DNA from: Zopfochytrium polystomum
Lineage: Eukaryota; Chytridiomycota; Chytridiomycetes; Chytridiales; Chytridiaceae
NCBI GenBank assembly: GCA_025765615.1
Contig: JAIVFJ010000322.1
Span: forward strand, 1 to 64,000
Length of the DNA: 64,000 nucleotides
Reading direction: 5' to 3'
Shown in pieces: positions 1 through 12,100 of the stretch. The position numbers and the translations under genes are program-made. A model generated the notes under the pieces. That model made no database searches. It had not been told where the DNA came from and was given only the letters and a program-made list of their open reading frames with translations. Position 1 is the first letter of the stretch. Each line of letters starts with the position of its first letter.

Positions 1-2651
1 AGACAGTCACTCTCAGCCACACAAGAAAGAAAAGACACAGACAGAGACAACAAGGAAGAAATAAAAGAGAAACAGGAAAAACAGGAAAAACAGGATAAAT
101 TACTAATTGGAAAAATAAGTAAAAATCATCAATGAAAAGATAAAGAAAACCCCTGTGATCTCATACCCTTTTTATGAGGTATTACATCATGGTAGCAGGT
201 GGTAGGGCTTGTTAGCTCTGCCATCATCTTGTTAACTCTGTCCATCTGGGCTTAGCACTTCTCCCACAGAAGTGTTTCAGTCCTAAGTCATTTCCAAAAG
301 CGAGGGGCCATTGGCCAAGCATAGCAAGACTTTGCATTTCTGCTCAGTCTGTCAACTAGCATGTCTCAAACTTGGCACCTTCCCAATAGAAGGAGCACTC
401 TAACCACTGAGCAAGGGAACCTTGTATCAGCAATTAGAATCAAGACTGAGTCTTTCTGTCTGCAACATCGCCAATAATAAATAATAATAATAAATAATAA
501 TAGTAGAGCTCAGAGGCAGACGGATGGAGCCAGTCGGAGGCTGTATGGAAACCCAATAAATAATAAGAGAGTAGGAATCCAAGCCTAGCCACATTTTGCC
601 AGCAAAACGCGGGTCGAGACAGGGTGGTAATCCTCACAATTACCAGTTAAAAAGTGGGTATACACTTAATTTATTTGAGGTCACAGGCTCGACAGCCTGT
701 CGTCCTCACACGCCATTTCCGCTACATCAAGATCGCTACCTGCCTCACTGTAGAGCAGTGTGATTCCACAAGAAGGCCCCCCATCGGGTGCAAATTTTGC
801 AGAGAAGCCATTGACGAAAAAGTGGAATACTGGCAAAGACGACTGTGGGTGAAGGACTTGCAAGGTGTGGAGAAGCTTCAGGCCGTCATTGAGCTCAAAA
901 GGATAGTTCTGGTGAAATCAAGCAACTGAACAAATGGGGCAAGGTCGTTTGTGACTGGATCCATTCATCCCGTTCTTGAGTGCATGGAGAAACATTGTGG
1001 AGGTGACATGAACGTCTTTATCTCGAAGTTTGGAGCCAAGTTCAATCCTACAATGAATCTTTCCCAAAGCAAGCCAAGTTGTGTGACTTGAATGTGTTAG
1101 GCAGAACTGACTGGTTAGCAGCAAGAGGCACAAGACGGACCCAAACCTATTGTGACTGTCAGTTATCGTTCTCACAATGACCATGGGAGAGCGAGCCACT
1201 GCCAATGCAGACCTGGGCGCTGGCTTGCTCTGATGACAAATACTCCGAGTATTAAGTGGAACAGAAACCCGGTGTCAACAGTTTTCCTCCTCCTCTGCTC
1301 AAGCAGATAATATAGGAGAGGTTCTTACCCTGTGTCAGTCACGCTTGCCTAGCAACTATTACAGCGTGTATATCATCATCATGTACCAATAATTCATAAC
1401 AGAGTTTTTCTCTTTCTCTCCAAGTTGGGGAGAAGGACCACCCACAAACACACATCTCCACTTCATTCACTCCTTCCACTCACTCACTCAGAGTCGACTG
1501 TTTACAGAATGTATGATTGTGTGGTGGTTGTGCGAAAGGTGTGATGGTTGTGCGAAAGGGAAATAAAATCAACGTGAAGCAAAAAAGCAAACGCTCTATT
1601 CTCTTCCTCCTCCTCCTCCTGCTTTAACTACACCACACCTCCGACAGCGGATTCAGGTGGACCCACAGCTCCATATCTCTGGCGGGCTTGTTCAGCCCAT
1701 GAGGGGGTTGCATGAGGAAAATGAAATCATCGCAAATAAAATAAAAAAATAAAAATAAAAAAGTCAGGAAATAAGATGTGGCCGAAAGCAGTTTTGAGGA
1801 GGACGGAACGCGCACCCCGTCGTCTCGGCCTTGCAGCAGGTGGATTCGCTGGCCCCCACCCGGAGTGACACAGCTTACCTGTGTTTGTGTTGGCTGTGAC
1901 TTCTCATCTGTTGGGTTGAGTGGTTGATATTGCCAAACTGCGTTTTGTAATATCTTTTTCTTATTTTATTCCACCTTTTATTGATTCTTTTCACTCCTTT
2001 TTATACCATTTTCAGAGGTCTCCCATAGCTTCCCAGAACAAATAATAATTGTGGAAAAGGTTGCAAGGACGTCTCCCCGCCTCCTGTCTCCCACACACAT
2101 GATCTGGATCTTACAAAAATGAAAGGTTGCCGTCATGGCCTTCTCAGCTGGTAGAAAGTGGACTGATTCTCAACAGTCATTATCCCCGGCGCCATCCGCC
2201 TTTTGTCTGTAATTCCTCAATGCTCTTGTCTCTCCGGACCAATTGCAGTACGTAATCGCAGACTGAGAGACAGACGCGTGAGCAAGCGATCGAGCCGATC
2301 AGACAGACAGAGGTGGCTATCACTCGTTTTCATTTATCGTTGGCCAATGGGGAAAGAGGGAAATCATCCTCCAATCATATGTGGGCTCTCTTCCACCCTT
2401 TATCAACTGATAATGCCCAAAGAAAAGGCAGAGATGTTGATTGCATGATTGATCGATGCTTTGCAGAATATTGATGTAAATAAAAACCCCCCCTGCCCTG
2501 CGGGGCCCCACTCCGCCTCTGGCAAACGCACAAACTGTAATCGCCGTCGACTCGCACTCGCTCCCCCCCCGTCCCGACCAATTGACCACCTCCGCCATCC
2601 ACGCACGCACGCACGCACGCACGCACGCACTCGTCGACCGCGTCTTCCACC
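1..2651. other. AT-rich gene-poor region upstream of glutamine synthetase
   Basis: I see no supportable gene here. Open frames are short (90 codons or less) and resemble no family I recognise. The stretch holds a TAA/AATAA-rich tract near 475-560, T-rich and A-rich tracts near 1730-1765 and 1950-2000, and a near-exact direct repeat of a TGGTTGTGCGAAAG-type unit near 1525-1560. A tRNA-like SINE relic is listed separately at 352-420. A tandem ACGC tetranucleotide at about 2600-2630 lies directly upstream of the glutamine synthetase start and probably falls in its 5' UTR or promoter. The composition contrasts with the GC-richer genes that follow. It most likely represents degraded repeats plus the glutamine synthetase promoter. 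Confidence 0.5.
352..420 (-). repeat. tRNA-derived SINE-like relic
   Basis: Read on the minus strand, this stretch has a D-arm and A-box-like element (TTGCTCAGTGGTTAGAGTGC), an anticodon-like hairpin (CCTTC paired with GAAGG), then a weak B-box-like element (AAGTTTGAGACAT). The D stem GCTC/GAGT pairs well, but the T arm is poor, so this is not a functional tRNA. A similar D-arm-like element lies at 52145-52210 in another AT-rich island. Both are preceded on the plus strand by a related GGACTTAGCA / GGGCTTAGCA stretch. I infer a tRNA-derived SINE family; genome-wide copies would settle it. Confidence 0.4.
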
Positions 2652-3888
2652 ATGTACGAACTGCAATCAAACACGGAAACCTTGGAAAAGTGAGAATCTG
2701 GCGCGAAAGCCGTCTGTGCTGTTGCGCAACAGGGGCACTGAGCTGAAAAAACTGCACATCGTCCACGTGACACACTCAGATTCCTCGCCCTTCCTCAAAA
2801 TGGCTCCATCATGGCCACCTACATCTGGATTGGTGGCTCCGGAATGGACATTCGAACAAAAACCAAGGTTTGGGGTTTCCGTTTCACGTTCACAGAAGGC
2901 CTACCGGAAGCACCAGCACTCTAACATGATGCGGCAGACCCTGACCAAGATTCCCACCTCGCCATCCGAGCTTAGCGAGTGGAACTTCGACGGCTCTTCA
3001 ACCGGGCAAGCAGAGGGACATGACTCTGACGTGTACATCCGTCCTGGCGCAATTTTCAAGGATCCATTCATGGGAGGTGACAACATTCTCGTCATTTGCG
3101 ACTGTTACAACAAGGACGGCACCCCCCACGTCACGAATGGTCGCTCCAAGGCACTGGAGATTTTTAACAAGACTCTGGACGAAAAGCCTTGGTTTGGTCT
3201 GGAGCAGGAGTACACTCTCTTTGATACAGACGGACAGGTTCTTGGCTGGCCAAAGGGAGGCTTTCCTGGCCCTCAAGGTCCATACTACTGTGGTGTTGGC
3301 GCCGGTCGTGCCATTGGTCGTGATGTTGTCGAGGCGCACTATAAGGCGTGCTTGTACGCTGGTGTCAAGATTGCCGGAACCAACGCAGAAGTGATGCCGG
3401 CCCAGTGGGAGTTCCAAATCGGCCCAGCAGAGGGCATCGAAGCCGGTGATCATCTTTGGGTCGCCCGCTATATTCTGGAACGTGTCGCTGAAGACTTCGG
3501 AGTGGTTGTTTCGTTCTCCCCAAAGCCCATAAAAGGGGACTGGAATGGTGCGGGTTGCCACACGAACGTGTCCACTGCGTCAATGCGTGTGCCTGGCGGA
3601 ATGAAACACATTGAGGAGGCAATTCAGAAGCTGTCCCTTCGGCATGACGCCCACATCGCTGTGTATGGAGAGGGCAATGACGCGCGTCTAACTGGCCACC
3701 ACGAGACTGCCAATATCAGCACCTTCCTGCACGGAGTGGCCAATCGCGGAGCTTCGATCCGCATTCCCCGGCCAGTCGCTGCGCAAGGTTACGGTTACTT
3801 CGAGGATCGCCGCCCTGCATCGAACATGGATCCTTACAAAGTTACGGGCATCATCATGGAGACTATTTGCGGGCTTGCTGGTGGGTGA
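2652..3888 (+). CDS. glutamine synthetase (type II, eukaryotic)
   Basis: This enzyme makes glutamine from glutamate, ammonia and ATP and is normally cytosolic. Exons by hand: 2652-2689, 2780-2867, 2938-3888. The introns of 90 and 70 nt have GTGAGA and GTTTGG donors, and the second has a CTAAC branch point. Splicing gives an N-terminus [20 protein letters not shown] that runs into the beta-grasp segment ([10 protein letters not shown]). Conserved landmarks are all present: [14 protein letters not shown], the catalytic-site [57 protein letters not shown] and [19 protein letters not shown]. The C-terminus is uncertain. Direct reading ends at TGA 3886-3888. A GTGGGT donor at 3881 could instead splice to 3966 and add a tail ending at TGA 4058-4060. 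The family call is firm; the start rests on the splice model. Confidence 0.93.
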
Positions 3889-4060
3889 CATTTTCAGATG
3901 TTCTTCTCAGGCTTCCTCTGCTGACTAGGTCATGCATTATGAAGAACCGGATCCCGTCGTCTTAGCAGAGGATAAGCCTTCACAGCCTCCCGTCGTTGCC
4001 CCAACCGCACTGAAGAAGTCCAGGTCACCTTTCGCGTGCTGCACGACGATCGAAGGTTGA

Positions 4061-4642
4061 AAGGACTGATACTTTACCTCTAGAATTCCCGTTTGCTGTC
4101 TATGTTCTTGCTTTCGGTCTCTTCTTTGTCTGTGATGTGCACTCGGAATTTACCCTTGAACGTTCGTGTGTGTGTGTGTGTGTGTGTGTTGTGTGCGCAC
4201 GTTTGTGTGGCCTTATTTGAAAACAAAGACGAAAAGAAGGTGTGAACACAGTCCGCTTCGAGTTTGCGTCATTTTGAGGTGGTCGCTGTGTCGAAAAGAA
4301 GGCTGGAAAAACGAGCAAACCAAGGCACCGGTCGCCCATCTCGGTTGCCTTCCACCATCCCACAGCCCAATCGACCCGGTCCCACTCTCGCCCGTGAGTA
4401 CCTCTAGGATTGCCTCGCATCTCTTGGAAGAAACTCTCTGCGGCTCAATCGGATCGATTGCTTCTTTCCCCCCTTTCCCACGGGGTCGCGACTTGGCCCA
4501 TCCCCGCTGGATCTTCGCCTCAGCCACCATTGGTCTGGATAAGGCTCGCAGCCAGTTTAATCCCTTCCCACTCTCTTTCGCGCTACACCAAACCTCAAAC
4601 TCTTCGGTTCCTCTTCACCTGTCTATCTCAAGCTTGCACCAT
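4061..4642. promoter_or_regulatory. intergenic region / 5' leader of the endosulfine gene
   Basis: No gene is visible. A (TG)n microsatellite sits at about 4165-4190. An inverted CCAAT-like ATTGG lies near 4530, followed by pyrimidine-rich sequence (4555-4640) running up to the endosulfine ATG. This is the kind of pyrimidine-rich leader often seen at fungal transcription starts. The promoter role is inferred from position only. Confidence 0.35.
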
Positions 4643-5132
4643 ATGCCGCCAAAGGTTCCTGTCGACGTGTCGGTAAGCAGGATCGGAGCGTGGAGGATTT
4701 CAAACACCTAACAATTTTAATGGCGCCAACAGAAACTGTCGCCCGAGGAGGCAGCTTTCTATCAAAAGTACGGTCGATTGCCGCCTTCAAAAAAGGATCT
4801 GTTGGGGAAGCAGATGAAGGTGAGTGTTGTTACTCTTTGCTCCTGACGAAGCAAAACGCCAAACGCTTCATCCCTCCCGAAAAAAAAATTGTAACAAAAT
4901 GCGTGGATCCCCAACTGTCGTTAAGGGTGACCGCAAGTACTTTGATTCTGGCGATTACGCGTTGTCACAAGCTGGCAAGTCGTCGCCGAAGGAGGTCGGT
5001 TCCCAACACCCCTCTCCGGAGCGTATTCCCCACTCGGTGCCCCAAGTGCTTAAGAAAGACCAACAGCCATCGAAGGAATCAAATTTAGCGCAGCAGGTTT
5101 TCAGCGTCGAAGCGGGAGTTGAGGCGGAGTGA
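4643..5132 (+). CDS. endosulfine / Igo1-ARPP19 family protein
   Basis: This is a small PP2A-B55 inhibitor of the ENSA/ARPP19/Igo family. In yeast and animals, Greatwall/Rim15 phosphorylates the Ser of the FDSGDY motif, which turns the protein into a PP2A-B55 inhibitor acting at mitotic entry or quiescence. Exons: 4643-4672, 4733-4819, 4926-5132. The 60 nt intron has a CTAAC branch point and the second intron is 106 nt; the product is 107 residues. The core LSPEEAAFYQKYGRLPPSKK is followed by KGDRKYFDSGDYALSQAG, which carries the invariant phosphosite. The 50-residue tail (SPKEVGSQHPSPERIPHSVP and onward) is Ser/Pro-rich and not conserved. The motif and length match the family closely, so the identification is secure. 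The ten-residue first exon is the least certain part, but its splice sites are good. Confidence 0.9.
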
Positions 5133-5540
5133 CGACTCTGCAGTGGCCTGGAATCGCTTTATCACGTGGCATCAATGAAGTGACGAGGTTGCCCGTGTCA
5201 TAGTTGATTTGTTTCCTTCTCCTCTTTCTCATTATCTTCGTGAGTTGCATGATGATTTTCGGTCATTCTCATGGTCGAAATCGTGTTGGAGCAAGTGGGC
5301 ATCTGACTGTCGATAAGGGATGTGCGGTCCTGATGTAACAGGCTGTCATTCATGATTACCCGCTTCTTACACTCCATAATGTTTGCTACCCCCGCACGAT
5401 TCTCCCCTCGGTTTCCTTTGACTTCGTTGGTAGTGGCGTCCATCTCCTTTAACGCCTTGTTGCCTTTTCTTTCCGCGCAACGGTTTATTCGTTGGTTTTT
5501 TGCTCTTCCCCATTCCATCAAGACTTCATTAACTTTACCA
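5133..5540. other. convergent 3' intergenic spacer
   Basis: About 400 bases between the 3' ends of the endosulfine gene (+) and the SRA1-domain gene (-). Open frames on both strands here (up to about 120 codons) show no recognisable domain and overlap each other. I treat the stretch as 3' UTRs and spacer. Confidence 0.4.
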
Positions 5541-6410
5541 TCACGAGGAAATTCGGCTGCGGAGCTCAACCAGGCGCTTAGTCCCGAGAATCCACCGTGA
5601 CTCTGACGAATGGGTTGTTGACATTAATGTCAGGGTCATCGACGCGTCACCGGCACTCTTCATGTCAAACGCGTCCAGTCCTTTAGGATTCCTCATCATT
5701 AGCAGAGTCAGCGCCCCAATACCAAGGATCAAACCTTTTGCCAATTTGCGCAGCTGATCCAAAATCGTAGTGGGAAGTTTCCCTTCTCTGAGTCGCTCGT
5801 GCAACTCATCGAGCCGCTTGCTAGTATCATCAATAATGCGCTTCTGTGTTGGCTTCAAAATGAGACGATCAGTTGCATGTGCTTCTCTACTCAAACCACA
5901 ACTTCGAGGCTGTTGCGCATCGCGTCAACCAAATCCCACAGTGCACCAATCATCAGTGAAACTCACGTCAACGACGCCCACCCGAACCGTTTCCATAGCA
6001 GTGGTCAGGGCCTGCCGAACCTCTTCGTCCGTCAGAGGAGGACCTGGATCAACGGCACATGAAGGTCGTTCTGCACCGTCCACGACGGCAACATCTTCCA
6101 GTTTCTTCGTGTTTGCGGCTGGTGGACCTCGTGAGCCTCCTGGCCTCCGTGATGACGATATAGAGCTCGCACTGTTCAAGAGAGGAGGAGGATCATTCCA
6201 CCCCTGAAGGCCTGGTACGTGGCCCTGGTATGATCGTGCGGCCGGAGCGTCAGGCACGGAGGAAGCGACGATGGATTCGGGGGATGAGGAGAAAGAGGGA
6301 GGCGGCGGGAAGCTGGCCGCCGACGATGGCGATGACGAGGATGAAGCCGAAGACGACACGGGGGGTGGCGGTGGTAGAGGCCGCGCCGATGCCGTTGGCG
6401 GTGGAAACAT
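5541..6410 (-). CDS. SRA1-domain protein (steroid receptor RNA activator protein-like)
   Basis: It resembles the SRA1/SRAP family (about 236 residues in human). The fold is a C-terminal helical bundle also found at the end of Sec31. Proposed minus-strand exons: 6410-5967, 5843-5735, 5680-5541, giving about 230 residues. The first intron has a GTGAGT donor. The second is an in-frame 54 nt intron with a GTTTGA donor, removed because the family alignment runs straight across it. Evidence: the family N-terminal signature GLQGWNDPPP; a Pro/Ser-rich linker; LTDEEVRQALTTAMETVR; then KRIIDDTSKRLDELHERLRE and GKL..ILDQLRKLAKG; and a C-terminal ILGTKRLVEL, matching the WMVGVKRL block of animal SRA1. 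The ATG at 6410 is provisional; the frame stays open to 6557, inside the divergent transporter gene. Fungal function is not established. It could regulate transcription or act in COPII-related assembly. Confidence 0.75.
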
Positions 6411-6441
6411 TCCGGGCCAGCAATAGTCCCAAAATTCGTCA

Positions 6442-9042
6442 ATGATCACGCACATGGTCCGCACGGCCACCGCAACCGTCCAACTGCGACATAGCAGCTT
6501 CCGCAGGACTCCTCGCCCTTCGATCCAGGCAGCCGATGCCCAGTTCGGTGTGATCACTGTTGAGCGCTCCCGGTCTCATTGGGCTACTGGGGCTCTCTCC
6601 CTCCGTGCGCCGTTTTCACGGAAGTCATGGACAATATGTGGGCAGGCCTCGGAACTTCGTCGATTCCCTCGCGCCGGAGGCGCGGCGATACGCTCCGCAC
6701 CATTGCAGTTGTCACATCCCTCCCTCTCGTACTATCCGAATGGTTGTATCGGCGCGCCTATTTTTTTCTCGTCGTCTTCGACGTCTGGGCGATCGTCAGC
6801 ACCGTCGCCGACAAATCCGCAAACATCAGGCGCAGAACCCCCAACGTCAGTAGCGAGCAAAGAACCTGAGCCGGGCTCCTGGGCCGCAGATTGGCGCATC
6901 ATAAAGGAGCTCACTAAGCACCTCTGGCCAGTGTCAGAACATCCAGGCCGATCCTTTTCGGTGAAACTCCGCGTAGTCGCTGCCCTGACTCTCCTTGTGT
7001 CGGGGAAACTGCTCAACGTCAGCGTGCCCGTTTTCTTTAAACACATCGTTGACGCCCTCGGCGTTGCCATAAACCTGTCCCCAACATCCTCGTCCGCCGT
7101 CATAGCGGTTGCCTCGCCAGCGACCCTCGGCACGACTGCAACGCTGGTGGGAGGCGTTGTCCTTGGGTACGGAGTCGCTCGATTCGGGGCAGTTCTTTTT
7201 CAGGAATTTCGTAATGCCATTTTCGGCACTGTCGCCCAAGGGGCAATGCGCGACGCAGCACGAGACGTTTTTCGCCGGCTTGTTGCACTTGATATGCGAT
7301 TCCACTTGTCTCGCCAAACGGGCGGCCTTGTTCGCGCCATCGACAGGGGCACCAAAGGCATCCAATCAGTCCTCTCGTCAGTCGTCTTCAACGTCTTCCC
7401 AACTGGCCTCGAGATCGGCCTTGTTTGTGCGCTAATGGGATATCAGTTTGGTTGGCAGTATGTTGCCGTTACAGTCAGCACATTGCTAGCATATTCGGGA
7501 TTTACTGTTGCCACTACGGCGTGGCGCACACAATTCCGTCGCCAGATGAATTCGGCAGATAACCAAGCTGCGACAAAGGCGACTGAAACCCTGCTAAATA
7601 TTGAGGCTGTGAAGTTATTCAATAACGAACGATTCGAGTTGGGCCGGTACGATGAAGCATTAGCGAAGTACGAAAAGGCTGCGCTCAAGACTACTACGTC
7701 ACTCGCATTCCTCAATGCGGGACAAAATGTTATCATCACCACCTCTCTTACGGCGGTAATGTTTCTTGCTTCTCACGGCGTATTAGAGGGGAGTATGACG
7801 TTGGGAGACCTTGTGATGATCAATGGTTTGCTATTTCAACTATCGGTGCCGCTCAATTTTCTGGGGATGGTCTACAGAGAAACTCGGCAGGGCCTCCTGG
7901 ACATGGATACTATGTTCCGGCTGAGACGAAATGCGGCAGAAGAGGAGATTGTAAGGACAGATACTGGCCAGTCTGTCAGCGTGTTGCCACCACTATTACT
8001 TGATTCGAAAGGAGGCGAACTCAAACTCGAAAATGTTTGGTTCTCTTATACTGCGGCTTCAGCGGCGACCGCACCGAAGCTGAACGTGCCCATCCCTCCC
8101 GCAAAGCCCACCGGAGCCGCCAGCAGCGACCTTGGTGGCAGTGACCCTCAGTTAGCCGCATCCCCAGATGGCACAAGTCAGGATAATGATCCTGTTCCTT
8201 CCCACCTAGCCATTCTCAGAGGAGTCAACCTCACCATTCCCGCAGGCACCACAGCCGCTCTCGTTGGGCCGAGCGGCTGTGGAAAATCGACTGTTCTCAA
8301 GCTGCTCTTCAGGTTTATGGACCCAACGGCAGGCACTGTTTTTGTTGACGGGCAAGACCTTCGGAGCGTCGACCCTGACTCTCTTCGAAAGGTTGTCGGG
8401 GTTGTTCCTCAGGATGCGGTTTTATTCAATGGCACGGTCGAGTATAATGTGAAGTACGGTCGTATTGGCGCGAGTCCTGATGACGTCCAGGCAGCCGCAC
8501 GAATGGCACTTCTCTTACCCCCAAAAGATGGAGACGACGGCTTGCAGAAGGCCCGAGGACTGCCAAACGGTTTGGACACACAAGTTGGCGAACGAGGTCT
8601 CAAGATAAGTGGAGGAGAAAAGCAGCGCGTGCTACTTTCGCGATTATTCTTGAAGGTTCGTTTGAGAGCTTCCCCCCTCTCCCTGCAACTTTTTTGACCG
8701 TCGGGAGAACTCACTTCTTTGAAACGACAGAATCCTCCCATTTGCCTCTTTGACGAGGCCAGCTCTGCGCTGGATCAGAACACCGAAACCGCAATCCACG
8801 CCAATATCAGCAAGTTTTTGCAGTCTGCGCCAAATGTTCCGGATGGAACGGCCACCGCGAAGGTACTGCCGCATACGGCCGTGTTTGTTGCCCACCGGCT
8901 GTCGACAATAGCGCACTGCGATCAAATCATAGTGATGAAGGAGGGGCGGGTAGTCGAGACGGGCCGCCACGAGGAGCTCCTTGAAGTCGCGGATGGGTTG
9001 TACGCAAGCATGTGGCGGTCGCAGCAAGAATCCCACGCTTAA
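6442..9042 (+). CDS. mitochondrial ABC half-transporter, Atm1/ABCB7 type
   Basis: It is predicted to export a glutathione-linked sulfur or Fe-S precursor from the mitochondrial matrix for cytosolic Fe-S protein assembly. Exons 6442-8655 and 8731-9042 flank a 75 nt phase-0 intron (GTTCGT donor) and give about 841 residues. The first about 140 residues are Arg/Ser-rich with few acids, as in a mitochondrial presequence; Met at 6457 is an alternative start. A six-helix membrane domain follows, then the nucleotide-binding domain with Walker [10 protein letters not shown], the Q-loop region [14 protein letters not shown], signature SGGEKQR, Walker [13 protein letters not shown] and H-loop VAHRLST. 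Family blocks such as [10 protein letters not shown] and [14 protein letters not shown] point to Atm1 rather than another ABCB. Odd point: about 45 Pro/Ala/Ser-rich residues interrupt the domain between its first strand (LENVWFSYT) and [13 protein letters not shown]. The neighbour on the other strand starts only about 30 bp away. Confidence 0.92.
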
Positions 9043-9181
9043 TGCTTGCCATTTTTTTTTCCCCCCTACATAATTCTCTTTTCTCATTTTAGTTCTTTTT
9101 CCATGTAGTTGTGTGAGCAGACAGACAGAGAGACAGACAGACAGACACGCCGTCTCGTTCCATCACCGCAGAGGAGAGGAA

Positions 9182-12100
9182 ATGTCGCCTGCGTCAGCAT
9201 CGACAATAGCGACGACAACAGCGGCGGCGGCAACGGCGGCGGCGGCGGCGGCCTTGGCGGATAGCGACGGTGGTCTAGACCTCCTCCTCGACGGAGCCCA
9301 AAGCGTTGAAGGCGGGCACGATGTTTCCAGTGATTTTGAGTTCTGCGCGGAGGCGTACAAAGACGTCCGCAGAAAGAGCTCGCAGCTAAGGTTTTTCGAC
9401 CAAAGGGGCGATATCTCTGCCGCTCAGGACCGCTCCACGGATTTTCCTCCGGCTCCATCACTGTCAACAGCAGCAGTCCTTGCGGCTGTCGCGGACTCTC
9501 CTTTTCATATAAAACATACAAAGTCCTCGCTTCGAGCCGCGTCTGCTCCTTCTCGTCGATCTCGCCACGATTCAAATTCTCTCGCTGGCGAGGACTGCAA
9601 GGGCCATCACGCCACCACTGCCCCTACAAACATGCCCACTTTCACACCACTGCCTCCGGCTCCTCCCGCAACGGCCCACCGGAGGTATAACAGCGTGTAC
9701 CCATGCGCGAATCTTTTGCTCGCTAAGCGGTGGGATGAGGCAACAAGGGCTCGGCATCGGCAAAAGTTGGCGACGATGCGGACCTACATCGACGACACGC
9801 CGCCAAAACGTCATGGCCATTTGAGAGTTCGACTTAAAAAGCTTCAAATGGAAGAAGGTATCGGCACAGTTTGACGTTTACTGTTTCCCTTGCCCCAATT
9901 GTACCACCTTTCTAATTATTTACCCACTCGCATAAACCACCGACCATTTTCGGGCGCGGGCAGAGAAGAACGATAAAATCGAGCGAGAGAATGTCATTCT
10001 CCTGGAGCGCATGGCCCGTCAGATGGCTGAAGTCCAAGGCTTCTCAGGCGTTCCTGGACGCGAACGAATAAGGAGGTCTGCGCCACCGTTTGCGCCACCA
10101 CCGGTTAGCTTGAGGAAAAAAAAAGAGATGGAGGCCCGTATCGAGGAAGCGAACCAGGCAGGTGATTTCCTCTCTACATCTTCTTCATGTATGGAAAATT
10201 TCGCAGAAAATCCGGTAAGGAATACTAAAATGCCTAGGTTAGATCTTACTACAGCGCGTGGAAGCACGCGAGCCAAATTATCGGCAAGACGCGTGGGATG
10301 CGGAGCGGCGAACAAATCTGGGCTACTTGCAGAGGATTTCGCGATTTCCAGAGGGTTACAGACATGTGCTGGATCGCGAGGGCGTACCTCCCCCATCTCA
10401 AACTTTAGGACGACGTTTAATTGTACGCGGCAATCGGAGTGAGCGGTTGCGGGGAGGAGCAGCAGCAGCAGCGGCAGCAGCCGTCTCGGCAGCGGCAGAA
10501 GCTAGCGGTCTAACATATGCTGGTGAGGGCAAACGAGCAAGGACGAGAAGCGCAGAGGAACCTGTGATGGTCCACATGACGCGGGCGCAGATTCTGCGGC
10601 TTGAGTTTCTTAGCCGCCAAAATGCAGCCACACCCAGCTCTGCGTCCACCACTGCCGGGAATGTTTCGGATGAGTCTGCGGATGATCAACCCACAATCCC
10701 AGATATGGGATCCCCAACGAGCCATCGACGACTAAAAGTGCGAATGAATCGCGCGCAGCGACTCCGTGTATCAGATCATGACGCAAAATCACAGGCCAAC
10801 TCGACCTCGCCAAAGCCGCCTTCTCACCTCGACAATGTTGAGGCCCGCGTTGACTTTGGGCAAGATGGTTGGCACGAGGGCAGCGCAAAGGCTGCGGAGG
10901 CAGCCGAACGAGAACGTGAAGCCCTTTTGAACGCATCGGAAGTGGATGTGGGTGAGTTCGAAGCAGATGGTGCAGACAGTGGTCGCTTGCGTGGGCGGAA
11001 AGGGAGCGTATTGGATGTGGTCACTGGTGTTTCGTTTCGATCAGGATGGGAGGATTCAAATACCACTAACCGCCCCGCATGTGCTCGAATTTACATGTCG
11101 TGCGCGGAGGGAAGTTGGAGTTATGAGCGGAAAGAGATCCACGAACGAATTCTCCCGTCGATGCGGAGCTTCGCGTCAACTCTTGGTGTTGAGTTACTGT
11201 GGAGAGACATGCAGTGGGGAGTTCCGTGGTCTATGGTGGATGCGCACTGCTTGCAAAGCCTCCTCGGAATCGAACAAAGAAGGTGTGCTGAGGTGAGTAA
11301 ATCTTTCTAGGCTGGGAACGGAGAGAAATCTCTTGACTGGCATTTCATTCAGTATCCAGGCCGTGTTTCGACAGTTTGCTTTGTTGGTCCTTCGGCGAAT
11401 CAAAAGGGAATTGTTCCCTTGGCGATAAGCGTACCGTCAATGGACTACTTCAATGAGTTTCTCGACAGCAATGAGACACCTGGCCGTGATGTTCTTCGAA
11501 AATGGTACAGACTTGATGCAAATCTTGCCCCGCCAGCATATGTTCTGCAAAGTATTTCGCTCGGTTTGCTTGGCCACTCAAAGCAGGATGTGCGACACAC
11601 CGCGGACGCGTGGGAGGCGTGGAGGTAACAAGAAAGAGTTTTAGCAAGCACCTGGACTGAAAATATGTAACGTGCCCCATTGACACAGCTCCGAAAAGTC
11701 AAATCTCGTCAAAAATCTTGCAAGGGCTTGCAAGAGACTGCTCGAGGACGAAGACGCAGACCCGATGCCCGAGGAGGATGTAGAGTCGCTCCAAAATGTT
11801 GATGCAGTCCCACAGCAGTACGAGGCATTAACTGCTCTAGCCAGACCAGAGGGAGCAACACTAGCAATTTTTTTTTATGATGTTGGCAACGTCACGCGCC
11901 AACTAAGTTCTGCGGGTGAGGACGAAGACCTGGAATCACTTAAGCAAGGCTTTCGAGAGAAGTTGCAGCCGGAATACCTGTTGGAACTTGTAAGCTGGTT
12001 TCTTTCGTAAAATTCTTGCCTGACAGCCACATTCAAGGCTGCGCCAGCTCAGGTCTTCGACGAGACCACCAAACACACTGGCAGTAATCGCTTATACGAT

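Noticed and set aside
10215..10254. Treating the CFAP97 part and the STAND part as two genes separated here
   Set aside because: A GTAAGG donor and CTACAG acceptor join them in phase 0, and the exon that follows carries both regions in one frame. The short 40 nt intron is noted as the weakest splice.
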